Positions 24,191-33,137 of a DNA stretch of 64,000 nt are shown here, in pieces (positions within the stretch are counted from its first letter, which is position 1; each line of letters opens with the position of its first letter). A model generated the notes under the pieces. It was not told the DNA's origin, did no database searches, and saw only the letters and a program-made list of their open reading frames with translations. The stretch is taken from contig JBAZPO010000002.1 of NCBI GenBank assembly GCA_041648175.1, forward strand, positions 280,085 through 344,084, written 5' to 3'. The DNA comes from Desulfobaccales bacterium. GTDB taxonomy: Bacteria; Desulfobacterota; Desulfobaccia; Desulfobaccales; 0-14-0-80-60-11. The position numbers and the translations under genes were made by a program.

Positions 24191-25888
24191 ATGACTACCA
24201 GCGATGTTGCGCCCGCAACTAACTTTATTCGCCATATTATTGTTGAAGATTTGAAAAATCATAAGAATGACGGCCGGGTGATCACCCGCTTTCCCCCGGA
24301 GCCCAACGGCTACCTCCACATCGGCCACGCCAAGTCCATCTGCCTCAACTTCGGACTGGCTGCGGATTATCAGGGCGTCTGCAACCTCCGGTTCGACGAC
24401 ACCAATCCCAGCAAAGAAGAACAGGAGTATGTGGAATCCATCATGGCCGATGTGCGCTGGGTTGGGTTCGACTGGGGGGACCGGCTCTTTTTCGCGTCCG
24501 ACTACTTTGAGCAGTTGTATGATTATGGCCTGCACCTCATCAAGACGGGCAAAGCCTATGTCTGTGACTTGAGCGCCGACGAGGTTCGAGCCTACCGGGG
24601 CACTCTGACGGAGCCGGGCAAGAACAGCCCTTACCGCGACCGGCCGGTTTCGGAGAACCTGGACCTGTTTGACCGGATGCGGGGCGGAGAGTTTCCCGAC
24701 GGCGCCCGGACCTTGCGGGCCAAGATCGATATGGGCTCCCCCAACCTGAATCTTCGGGACCCGGTCCTGTACCGCATCAAGCATGAAAGCCATCAACGCA
24801 CCGGCGACGCCTGGTGCATCTATCCCATGTACGATTACGCCCATCCCCTGTCCGACGCCTTGGAGGGTATTACCCATTCCATCTGCACCATGGAGTACGA
24901 GGACCACCGCGTCCTGTACGATTGGGCTATCGACAACTGCCCGGTGCCGTTTAAGCCCCGTCAGTATGAGTTCGCCCGCCTCAACCTCACCTATACGGTC
25001 ATGAGCAAGCGCAAGCTCCTGCAGCTGGTGAACGAACGGCACGTCGGCGGTTGGGATGACCCCCGCATGCCCACCCTGGCGGGGATGCGGCGCCGGGGCT
25101 ATACCCCGGAAGCCATCCGCACTTTCTGTGAACGCATCGGGGTGGGGAAACGGGAAAACCTGGTGGACCTGGCTTTGCTGGAATTCTGTGTCCGGGAAGA
25201 CTTGAACTACCGGGCCCCCCGGGTTATGGGGGTGCTCAAACCCCTGAAGGTGGTCCTGGTCAACTACCCCGAAGGCCAGGTGGAAGAACTGGAGGCCGTG
25301 AACAACCCCGAAGACCCCACTATGGGGAACCGGAAAGTGCCCTTTTCCCGGGAGTTCTACCTGGAACGGGAGGACTTCATGGAGGACCCGCCCAAAAAGT
25401 TCTTCCGTCTGGCTCCCGGCCGGGAAGTGCGGCTGCGCTACGCCTACTACATCAAGTGCGAAGAGGTGATCAAGGACCCGCAGACCGGAGAGGTGGTGGA
25501 GTTGCGGTGCACCTATGACCCCGCCACTCGGGGGGGCTACGCCCCGGACGGACGCCCGGTCAAAGCCACCCTGCATTGGGTTTCTGCGGCCCACGCCATC
25601 CCTGCGGAGGTGCGTCTCTATGACCGCCTCTTCACCAAGCCCGTGCCCGGCGAGGACCACGGCGGCGATTTTAAGGCGGATTTGAATCCCGCCTCGCTTC
25701 AGGTTCTGACCGACTGCCGCCTGGAGCCCAGCTTGAGCGTTGCTGCGCCCGGGAGTTTCTATCAGTTCGAACGCCAGGGCTACTTTTGCGTGGACAGCAA
25801 AGATAGCTCGACCGGCGCCCCGGTCTTCAATCGCACCGTCACCCTGAAGGACGCCTGGGCCAAGATCCAACAGGGACAAAAGAAGTAG
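24191..25888 (+). CDS. glnS: Glutamine--tRNA ligase
   Basis: A 565-residue class I synthetase that charges tRNA-Gln with glutamine. It has 'TRFPPEPNGYLHIGHAK' with the HIGH motif at about residues 40-43, 'DDTNPSKE', 'TNLT'-type core replaced by 'NLTYTVMSKRKLL' carrying the KMSKS-like loop, and a full C-terminal beta-barrel anticodon-binding region ('RLAPGREVRLRYAYYIKC'). Complete length matches the bacterial enzyme. Having GlnRS suggests that direct glutaminylation is used rather than only the GatCAB route. A sigma-70-type promoter lies upstream and a good terminator downstream. Confidence 0.96.
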   Translation: MTTSDVAPATNFIRHIIVEDLKNHKNDGRVITRFPPEPNGYLHIGHAKSICLNFGLAADYQGVCNLRFDDTNPSKEEQEYVESIMADVRWVGFDWGDRLFFASDYFEQLYDYGLHLIKTGKAYVCDLSADEVRAYRGTLTEPGKNSPYRDRPVSENLDLFDRMRGGEFPDGARTLRAKIDMGSPNLNLRDPVLYRIKHESHQRTGDAWCIYPMYDYAHPLSDALEGITHSICTMEYEDHRVLYDWAIDNCPVPFKPRQYEFARLNLTYTVMSKRKLLQLVNERHVGGWDDPRMPTLAGMRRRGYTPEAIRTFCERIGVGKRENLVDLALLEFCVREDLNYRAPRVMGVLKPLKVVLVNYPEGQVEELEAVNNPEDPTMGNRKVPFSREFYLEREDFMEDPPKKFFRLAPGREVRLRYAYYIKCEEVIKDPQTGEVVELRCTYDPATRGGYAPDGRPVKATLHWVSAAHAIPAEVRLYDRLFTKPVPGEDHGGDFKADLNPASLQVLTDCRLEPSLSVAAPGSFYQFERQGYFCVDSKDSSTGAPVFNRTVTLKDAWAKIQQGQKK

Positions 25889-25917
25889 GGTCTGGGCAGG
25901 AAGTTTGGGAGTCCGAG

Positions 25918-25942
25918 CCGGGCCGCGGGGTCCGGTTTTTTT
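25918..25942 (+). terminator. Rho-independent terminator of glnS
   Basis: CCGGGCC pairs with GGTCCGG (7 bp with one G-T, 4-base loop), followed by seven T. It starts 30 bases after the glnS stop. Confidence 0.85.
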
Positions 25943-26063
25943 GTCCTCAGAGCTCCCGGATGGCGCGCCCGGTTGCGCTCACAGGCCAGAAGGCTGTAGG
26001 TCACAGGTCAACCAGGCGTTCCAGGATTTTAAGCGGCGCAGATTGGCTGGCGCGGGGCATAGT

Positions 26064-26095
26064 TTTATTTATTCATTTGAATAAATTTGAATAAA
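26064..26095. promoter_or_regulatory. AT-rich inverted and direct repeats upstream of the PAS kinase
   Basis: TTTATTC...GAATAAA forms a palindrome, and TTTGAATAAA occurs twice in tandem (26076 and 26086). In a 280-base spacer that is otherwise GC-rich, this AT-rich repeat is the likely promoter/operator region for the kinase at 26171. No exact -35/-10 pair is claimed. Confidence 0.4.
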
Positions 26096-26170
26096 TATGG
26101 TAATAATTTGCAGCTCAGCCTCAAGAGCTTTATCAGTACCGGGCGCCTATAACTTGTCAGAGGTATTGTA

Positions 26171-29100
26171 ATGATGAAGGGTGAGGATCTTGATCACCAC
26201 CTGAATGCCCTGGAGCAGCGTTTTCAGGCCCTGCAGGACCAGGCCGGAGGCTGGCCCGAGGCGCGGGAGGCGCTGGCGCCGGTCTTACAAGCGGTCGCTC
26301 AGGCTATCGCCGAATTGCGGACCGCACAGGAGGCCGAGACTTGCCACCTGAAGCAGGCCCCGGGCGTCCAAATGGAGCACTCCCGGCAGCCGGAAGCTGT
26401 CCAAGGCCGCTGTGAAACCTTCCTGCACCATGACTTTGAAGCCCTTCCCGACCTGCTCACCGTGATTGACCGGGACTTCAACATCGTTATGAGCAACTGG
26501 CCCAGGCATGATTATGGGACGGAAGCGGAACGTCGCAGCTATCTCAAGTGTTACCGGATTTACGCCCACCAGGACAGTCCCTGCGAGTTTTGTCAGGTCC
26601 GGGAGGTCTTTGCCACCGGTTCCCCTTATATACGGGAATGGTTCGACCCGGTTGCTGGCGGGTTTCGGGAAATCTATGCCTTTCCCATCCTGGATGAAGC
26701 CGGTAATGTGGTCCTGGTGGCCGAGCACGGACGGGACATCCAGGAACGCAAGCAGGTTGAAGCGGACTTGGCAATGCGGGAGGAACTCTACCGCGTCTTG
26801 ACCGAAAGATCTCTGGCCGGGGTCTACCTCATTCAGGACCACAAGTTTCGCTATGTAAACCCCGTACTGGCCCAGATGTTTGGCTACACCCCGGACGAGA
26901 TGATCGGCCGGATGAGCCCCAGGGACACGACTCATCCCGATGACCTCCCTCTGGTGGATGAACAAATCCGCCAGCGACTGACCGGTGAAGTCGAAGAAGC
27001 CCACTATACCTTCCGCGGCCTGCGAAGGGATGGAACCGTAATCCATTTAGAGGGTTTAGGCCGTCGGATCGATTACCAGGGGCGGCCGGCCATCGTGGGG
27101 ACGTTGCTGGATATCACCGAGCGCACGCGAGCCGAAGAGACCCTGCGAGACAGTGAAGAGAAATATAGAGGGTTGATTGAGACCACCGGCACCGGTTATG
27201 TGATCATTGACCCCGAAGGCAAGGTGCTTGACGCCAATCCGGAGTATGTGAGGATCTCCGGACATGACCAGTTAGAGGAGATTGTAGGACGCAGTGTCAT
27301 TGAATGGACTGCAAAGGGAGATCGAGACCGCAACGCGGCTGAAGTTAAGCAATGCTTTCAGAATGGCTTCGTTAAAAGTCTCGAATTGCATTATCAGCAA
27401 AAAGATGGCCGGATAATTCCCGTCGAGATAAACGCCACCACCATAAACACCTCGGAAGGCCTTAAGGTATTAAGCTTGGTCAGGGACATCTCTGAGCGTA
27501 AGCAAGCCCAAGAGGCCCTGCAAACCCAGGCCCTGGTTTTGGAGAGTATGGGTGAAGCGGTCACCGGAATCTCCGAGGATGGGCACATTGTTTTTGCCAA
27601 TCCCGCGGCTTATACCATGTTCGGATACCCTGAGGGGGAGTTGACCGGCCAACCCGTTACAGTGCTGAACGATTTGCCGCCAGAGGAGAGTGAACGGTTT
27701 GCCCGGGAAATTATAGAACGCTTGCAGAAGGAAGGCACTTGGACCGGAGAAGTTCAGAACCGCACGAAGGATGGAATTTCGTTCATAACTTATGCCCGAG
27801 TCACCACTCTAGAGCTGCCCGAAAAGAAATTATGGATCTCTGTCCAGGAAGATATCACGGCGCATAAGCACCTGGCAAAGGCTACGAAAAAATATCTGCA
27901 ATTCATCGAACTGCTCATGGAAACCATCCCCAATCCGATTTTTTATGAAGATGCTCAAGGCATTATCCTGGGATGTAATAAGGCTTATGCAGAGTATGCG
28001 GGAGTGGCCCAGGAGGAGATTCCAGGGAAGACCGTGTATGATCTCTCCCCGGGGGAGGTGGCCAGGGTCTGCGACGCTGGAGCCCAGAAGGCTTTGCAGG
28101 ATCCAGGGACCAAGGTCCGCCTGGAGCTACAAATGCCTGCGGCCGATGGCAGCCAACGCCAGATGATATGCTATAAGGCTGCCTTTATCGAGGCCTCCGG
28201 CAATGGTGGCGTGGTTAGTGTCCTTACGGACATTACCGAGTTGCAGCGGGCGCAAGAGGCCCTGCGGGAGAGCGAGGCGCGCTACCGTTTGCTGGCCGAC
28301 AATGTAATGGATGTCCTCTGGATAATGGATACGAGCTATTCGCTTACCTATGTCAGTCCATCGGTCAAAAATATGACCGGCTATACCCCTGAGGAATTTT
28401 TGTCTTTGGGGTTGAGACAGATCGTTCTGCCCGTCTACCACCGGGTGTTCGGCACCTCGCTGGAAAAATTACTCGCCCCCGAGATGCCTCCGTCTCTCAG
28501 ATACGAGGTGGAATACCAACGGAAGGATAGCTCTCATGGCTGGGGAGAAATCACGATCACCTTGATGCGGGACCCTCAGGGCCTAGTCAAAGGGTTGACA
28601 GGAATGGCCCGTGACATCACCCTCCGCAAGCGGGCCGAAGACGCCCTGCGGGAAAGCGAAGTCAAATACCGGGAATTAGTGGAAAGCGCCAATTGTATCA
28701 TCCTACGCCTGGACACCCAGGGGAACATCAGGTTCTTTAACAAATTCGCCCAGACTTTCTTCGGTTTTACGGATGAGGAGATAATTGGCCGCAACGTAGT
28801 GGGGACGATCGTCCCGGAGGTGGATTCCAGCGGCTATGATCTCGCCGCAAAGGTGCGGGATATATTGAAACACCCGGAGGATTACTACAGCAACGAAAAT
28901 GAGAACATGCGCCGCAACGGTGAAAGGGTATGGGTGGCCTGGACCAACAAAGCGATCTATGGTCGTGATGGTGAACTCAACGAAGTGCTGTGTATCGGTA
29001 TTGACCGCACTGAACAAATAAAGGCGGAAAAGGCCCTCAAAGAGAGCGAAGAGCGCTATCGCACCCTGTTCGAAACCTCCCCCAATGGCATAGTGTTGAT

Positions 29101-31330
29101 GGACTTGCAGATGAACATCACCATGGCGAACCAGCGGGGATTGCACTTATTTGGGTTTAGCAGCCCGGAGGAGGTGTTGACGAGAAATGGGGTGGACTTT
29201 ATCGCACCGGAGGACCAGCCCTACGTTCTGCCGCTCATCCAAGAGATGTTCGAAACCGGTGAGAGTCAAACCGTGAACGTGAAGCTGCTCACGAAAGACG
29301 GCACCAGAGTTTCTTGCCTGGTAACCGCCTCATTCCTCAGAGACGCCGCGGGTGAGCCCCAGGCCATCATGGGCGTGGCCCAGGACATCAGCGACCTGAA
29401 GCGGGCCGAAGAGGCTGTGCGGGAGAGTGAAGCCCGCCTCCGGGCCATTTTCGAGCATGCTCCGGTGGGAATAACCATGGTGGATCACACCGGGAGATTC
29501 CTCCAAACCAATCCGGCCTATCAAGAGATAGTCGGGTATAGCGCCACAGAGCTTCAGAGCCTGATCTGGCAACAGCTTACCCTTCCTGAGGATTTGCCAG
29601 GAAATTTGGAGATGCAAGAGGAACTTCTTGCCGGCAAACGCCAATACTACTCGATAGAAAAACGGTACCTGCGCAAAGATGGCGAAATCGTCTGGGTCAG
29701 CGCAATGCTGTCGAGATTACAGAATGGCCTGGGTGAGGCCCGGGTGGTGGGTACGATCCTTGATGTCACCGCCCGGAAGCGGGCGGAAGAGGCCCTGCGG
29801 GAGTCCGAGCAGCGGTTCCGGCTCATGGCTGAGACCATCCAAGACGTCTTCTGGATTGCCACCCCAGGTATCGAAAAGACGAAATATGTGAGTCCGAGAT
29901 ACGAACAGATCTGGGGCCGCCCGAGGAAAGAATTATACCAATCTCCCCAATCCTTTCTGGAGGCCATGCATCCGGAAGACCGGCAGCGGGTAAAGTCGGA
30001 GGTTTTTGCAGCCCATAATCGAGGCGAAGCCTTTAGCCTGGAATACCGGATTATCAGGCTCGACGGGGAGGTGCGTTGGATTCACGACCGGGGTTTCCCG
30101 GTCAAAGGTGAGCAGGGCCACGTTATCTTGTTTACGGGAGTGGCCACGGACATCACCGAGCGCAAGACTCTGGAACAGCAACTCCTTCTGGCCCAAAAGA
30201 TGGAAGCAGTGGGGCGGTTGGCCGGAGGCGTGGCCCACGACTTCAATAACCTCCTGATGGCCATCACGGGTTACGGCGAACTCATGAAAACCAAAGTTCT
30301 TAAAGGCGACCCGCTTTACGGCTACCTGGAAGATATCCTGAAAACCACCGACCGGGCTGCGGCCTTGACCGGACAGTTGCTGACCTTTAGCCGGCGCCAG
30401 ATCGTCTGCCCTCAGATGATGGATCTCAACCGGGTCGTTTTGGATCTAGAACGGATGCTGCGACGGCTCATCGAGGCAGACATCGAGATGAAAATCATTA
30501 CTGCCCCGAAGCTGGGAGCGGTGCAGATAGACCCCGGCCACCTTAACCAGATCATCATGAACCTGGTGATCAACGCCCGGGACGCCATGCCGTGTGAAGG
30601 CCGTATTGCCGTGGAAACCGCTGAGGTCATTTTTGACACGAGCCGGCAAACCAGATCCGGACTGGCGCAGCCGGGATCTTATGTGGTGCTGCAGGTGAGC
30701 GACACCGGCATGGGTATGGATGAAGCCATCCAGGCCCACATCTTCGAGCCGTTTTTTACAACCAAGGAACCGGGGAGGGGCACCGGTCTGGGACTATCCA
30801 CGGTGTATGGGATTGTCAAGCAGAGCGGAGGTTTTATCGACCTGGACAGCGAGCCCGGGAAAGGCAGCACCTTCAAGATCTATTTGCCGCGTCTGGATGC
30901 ATCCACCAAGACGCGGAAGGTCAAGGTTTCCAAGCCTACGCAGTTCCGGGGGCAAGAAACTGTACTCTTGGTGGAAGATGAGGACGTGCTTCGGACCTTG
31001 CTGGCCAAGTTCTTGCGGCTCCACGGGTACACGGTGCTGGAAGCCCGCCACGGCGGCGAGGCTTTGCTGATCTGTGAACAGCACCAGGGGCAGATTCACC
31101 TGATGGTGACTGACGTGGTGATGCCCCGGATGAGCGGCCGCGTCCTGGCCGACCGTCTCACCCCCTTGCGCCCTGATATGAAAGTGCTTTATATGTCGGG
31201 TTACACCGAAGATGAGGTGGTCCAACGCGGCGTGGCGGAGCGAGCGGTGGCGTTCCTCCAGAAGCCCTTCAAACCGATAGATTTGGTGCACCAGGTCTAC
31301 ACCCTCCTTAAGCCCCAAACGAGCCGTTAA
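26171..31330 (+). CDS. Hybrid sensor histidine kinase with ten PAS domains and a C-terminal receiver
   Basis: A 1719-residue soluble-looking sensor. After a coiled-coil-like start, ten PAS/PAC units follow, beginning at about residues 90, 208, 330, 450, 577, 703, 830, 960, 1085 and 1212. The first has a Cys-rich insert ('SPCEFCQ') that could bind metal or a redox cofactor. Next come the HisKA H-box 'AGGVAHDFNNLLMAI' (about 1353), the HATPase N/G boxes ('NLVINARDAM', 'DTGMGMD', 'GTGLGLSTVYG') and a receiver domain with phospho-acceptor Asp in 'LMVTDVVMP' and the conserved Lys in 'LQKPFK'. No membrane segment is visible, so it senses cytoplasmic signals. There is no linked response regulator gene; output may pass through a phosphotransfer protein elsewhere. 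Confidence 0.95.
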   Translation: MMKGEDLDHHLNALEQRFQALQDQAGGWPEAREALAPVLQAVAQAIAELRTAQEAETCHLKQAPGVQMEHSRQPEAVQGRCETFLHHDFEALPDLLTVIDRDFNIVMSNWPRHDYGTEAERRSYLKCYRIYAHQDSPCEFCQVREVFATGSPYIREWFDPVAGGFREIYAFPILDEAGNVVLVAEHGRDIQERKQVEADLAMREELYRVLTERSLAGVYLIQDHKFRYVNPVLAQMFGYTPDEMIGRMSPRDTTHPDDLPLVDEQIRQRLTGEVEEAHYTFRGLRRDGTVIHLEGLGRRIDYQGRPAIVGTLLDITERTRAEETLRDSEEKYRGLIETTGTGYVIIDPEGKVLDANPEYVRISGHDQLEEIVGRSVIEWTAKGDRDRNAAEVKQCFQNGFVKSLELHYQQKDGRIIPVEINATTINTSEGLKVLSLVRDISERKQAQEALQTQALVLESMGEAVTGISEDGHIVFANPAAYTMFGYPEGELTGQPVTVLNDLPPEESERFAREIIERLQKEGTWTGEVQNRTKDGISFITYARVTTLELPEKKLWISVQEDITAHKHLAKATKKYLQFIELLMETIPNPIFYEDAQGIILGCNKAYAEYAGVAQEEIPGKTVYDLSPGEVARVCDAGAQKALQDPGTKVRLELQMPAADGSQRQMICYKAAFIEASGNGGVVSVLTDITELQRAQEALRESEARYRLLADNVMDVLWIMDTSYSLTYVSPSVKNMTGYTPEEFLSLGLRQIVLPVYHRVFGTSLEKLLAPEMPPSLRYEVEYQRKDSSHGWGEITITLMRDPQGLVKGLTGMARDITLRKRAEDALRESEVKYRELVESANCIILRLDTQGNIRFFNKFAQTFFGFTDEEIIGRNVVGTIVPEVDSSGYDLAAKVRDILKHPEDYYSNENENMRRNGERVWVAWTNKAIYGRDGELNEVLCIGIDRTEQIKAEKALKESEERYRTLFETSPNGIVLMDLQMNITMANQRGLHLFGFSSPEEVLTRNGVDFIAPEDQPYVLPLIQEMFETGESQTVNVKLLTKDGTRVSCLVTASFLRDAAGEPQAIMGVAQDISDLKRAEEAVRESEARLRAIFEHAPVGITMVDHTGRFLQTNPAYQEIVGYSATELQSLIWQQLTLPEDLPGNLEMQEELLAGKRQYYSIEKRYLRKDGEIVWVSAMLSRLQNGLGEARVVGTILDVTARKRAEEALRESEQRFRLMAETIQDVFWIATPGIEKTKYVSPRYEQIWGRPRKELYQSPQSFLEAMHPEDRQRVKSEVFAAHNRGEAFSLEYRIIRLDGEVRWIHDRGFPVKGEQGHVILFTGVATDITERKTLEQQLLLAQKMEAVGRLAGGVAHDFNNLLMAITGYGELMKTKVLKGDPLYGYLEDILKTTDRAAALTGQLLTFSRRQIVCPQMMDLNRVVLDLERMLRRLIEADIEMKIITAPKLGAVQIDPGHLNQIIMNLVINARDAMPCEGRIAVETAEVIFDTSRQTRSGLAQPGSYVVLQVSDTGMGMDEAIQAHIFEPFFTTKEPGRGTGLGLSTVYGIVKQSGGFIDLDSEPGKGSTFKIYLPRLDASTKTRKVKVSKPTQFRGQETVLLVEDEDVLRTLLAKFLRLHGYTVLEARHGGEALLICEQHQGQIHLMVTDVVMPRMSGRVLADRLTPLRPDMKVLYMSGYTEDEVVQRGVAERAVAFLQKPFKPIDLVHQVYTLLKPQTSR

Positions 31331-31561
31331 CGACTCTTCGTCCTCGATGTGGCCGTCCTGCTCCGGTCTTTAACCAGTGCCAAACGTTGTCGCGGCAGAA
31401 GTTTGTCCTTATGATGCCCCATTTTTTTGACATGAGCGGCCGCTAGATTCTCAATTGATTGAACCTAGTCAAGATCAGGTTTACCGCAACGAGATAATTT
31501 CATGATATATAATAAAACTTAGCATGTGCCGTTTTCCCAGTTTCCATAAGGGGGAGGGCTG
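31331..31561. other. Intergenic region before the pyruvate carboxylase-type genes
   Basis: No gene. It contains an AT-rich segment with TATAAT (about 31507-31512) that may be the -10 of a promoter for the downstream genes; the matching -35 is not clear. Confidence 0.35.
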
Positions 31562-31657
31562 ATGAAAGGGGTCTTGGTGTTAGATTTTCTTTTTCCCTTG
31601 GACAGACGTGAAAGGTGGAAGCCTGGCTTAAGAGAGATGGACAACCATGGTAGATAA
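31562..31657 (+). CDS. Possible 31-residue leader peptide overlapping pycA
   Basis: A short frame starts at ATG 31562 right after a very strong AAGGGGGAGGG site and ends at TAA 31655-31657, overlapping the pycA start (ATG 31647) by 11 bases in another frame. The product begins MKGVLVLDFLFPL. Overlap of a stop with the next start suggests translational coupling, as the pycA start itself has a weaker ribosome-binding site. No family is recognised, and it may be purely regulatory. Confidence 0.4.
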   Translation: MKGVLVLDFLFPLDRRERWKPGLREMDNHGR

Positions 31658-33095
31658 GCTGGTATTTAGCAAAATTCTGGTGGCCAACCGCGGCGAGATC
31701 GCGGTGCGGATCATGCGGAGCGCCCAGGAGTTAGGCCTTAAGGTTGTAGCCATCTACGAGGAGACCGACAAGGACGCGTATCATATCATGCGGGCCGATG
31801 AAGCGGTCTGCATAGGTCCCGGCCCCCGGAAAGATTACCTCAACATTGCCAAGATCATTGCCGCGGCCCAGAAGACCGGGGCTCAGGCGATTCATCCCGG
31901 CTACGGCTTTCTGGCCGAAAACCCTGATTTTCCCGAAGCCTGCACCAATGGGGGTCTGGTGTTTATCGGGCCGCCCCCGGAGGTCATCCGGAACCTGGGG
32001 AGCAAGGTCGTCGCCCAAAAAGTCGCCAAAGCTACCGGCATCCGCGTGGTTCCGGCCACCCAGGTGCTGGCCTCGGGACCTCAGGGCGAAGAGGAAGCCC
32101 TGAACTTTGCGGCCCAACACGACTACCCCATCATGATCAAGGCGGTATCGGGGGGAGGCGGCCGGGGCATTCGCCAGGTAGATGATAAAAGCAGTCTGCT
32201 GGCCGGGCTCAGCCGCTCCCGGGCCGAGGCCCTCATGTCCTTCGGGGATGACAACATCTATCTGGAAAAATGTATCTACCGGCCGCGACACGTGGAGGTC
32301 CAAATCCTGGCCGACTCCTACGGCAATGTGGTGCACCTGGGGACTCGCAACTGCTCCATTCAGCGCCGTCACCAGAAACTGGTGGAGATTGCCCCCGCCG
32401 GATTGCCCCAGGCCTTGACCGAGGAAATCTGCGACGCGGCGGTGCGAGTCACCCGGGCCGCCAAATATCTCAGCGCCGGGACAGTGGAATTTTTGGTAGA
32501 GCCCGACGACACCTATTACTTCCTCGAAGTCAATACCCGCCTGCAGGTGGAGCATACGGTCACCGAGGTGGTGACCGGTATCGACATCGTTCGGGAACAG
32601 CTCTTAATCGCCATGGGCGAACCCATCAGTTTTTGCCAGGACCAGGTGGCCGAGCGGGGCTACGCTATCGAACTCAGGATCAATGCCGAAGACCCCAAAA
32701 ACGATTTCTTGGCCAGTCCCGGGATTATCCAGGTATACCGGTCCACCGGTGGTCACGGGGTCCGGCTGGACGGCGCCGTCTACCAGGGGTACAAAATCAC
32801 CCCTTTTTACGACTCCTTGATCGTGAAGCTCACCGTGTACGGCTTCGCCTGGCGGGAGGCGGTGGACCGCATGGCCCGAGCCCTCAACAACTTTCTCATT
32901 ATCGGGGTGAAGACCACCATCCCGTACTTCCAACAGATTGTCAAAGAGCCGGATTTCATCCGGATGCAGTTGGACACCGCGTATATCGATGACCACCCGC
33001 AGCTTCTGGATTATCGGGAGCAGGAACGGGAGGTGGAGAAAGTGGCGCGCCTCATTGCCGAAATCAACGCCCATGAGAAGAATCCTTATGGGTAG
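31647..33095 (+). CDS. pycA: Biotin carboxylase subunit of an acyl-CoA/pyruvate carboxylase
   Basis: A 482-residue ATP-grasp biotin carboxylase. It charges the biotin of a carrier protein with CO2. The N-terminal 'KILVANRGEIAVRIMRSAQELG', 'AIHPGYGFLAEN', 'IKAVSGGGGRGIR' (ATP loop), 'EKCIYRPRHVEVQILAD', 'RNCSIQRRHQKL' and 'FLEVNTRLQVEHTVTE' are all typical. The length is that of the separate subunit in two-subunit pyruvate carboxylases (PycA), as also in AccC. Followed after 42 bases by a carboxyltransferase-like gene, which favours PycA; accC cannot be excluded from this gene alone. Confidence 0.9.
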   Translation: MVDKLVFSKILVANRGEIAVRIMRSAQELGLKVVAIYEETDKDAYHIMRADEAVCIGPGPRKDYLNIAKIIAAAQKTGAQAIHPGYGFLAENPDFPEACTNGGLVFIGPPPEVIRNLGSKVVAQKVAKATGIRVVPATQVLASGPQGEEEALNFAAQHDYPIMIKAVSGGGGRGIRQVDDKSSLLAGLSRSRAEALMSFGDDNIYLEKCIYRPRHVEVQILADSYGNVVHLGTRNCSIQRRHQKLVEIAPAGLPQALTEEICDAAVRVTRAAKYLSAGTVEFLVEPDDTYYFLEVNTRLQVEHTVTEVVTGIDIVREQLLIAMGEPISFCQDQVAERGYAIELRINAEDPKNDFLASPGIIQVYRSTGGHGVRLDGAVYQGYKITPFYDSLIVKLTVYGFAWREAVDRMARALNNFLIIGVKTTIPYFQQIVKEPDFIRMQLDTAYIDDHPQLLDYREQEREVEKVARLIAEINAHEKNPYG

Positions 33096-33137
33096 AGAAA
33101 CATCAACCTTCGTTTCAGCGTATTAAGGGAAGAGATC

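Noticed and set aside
23972..25879. Long open frame of about 635 codons antisense to glnS
   Set aside because: It lies opposite a full-length, clearly recognised glutaminyl-tRNA synthetase gene. High GC codon bias opens the antisense frame, and it has no family character.
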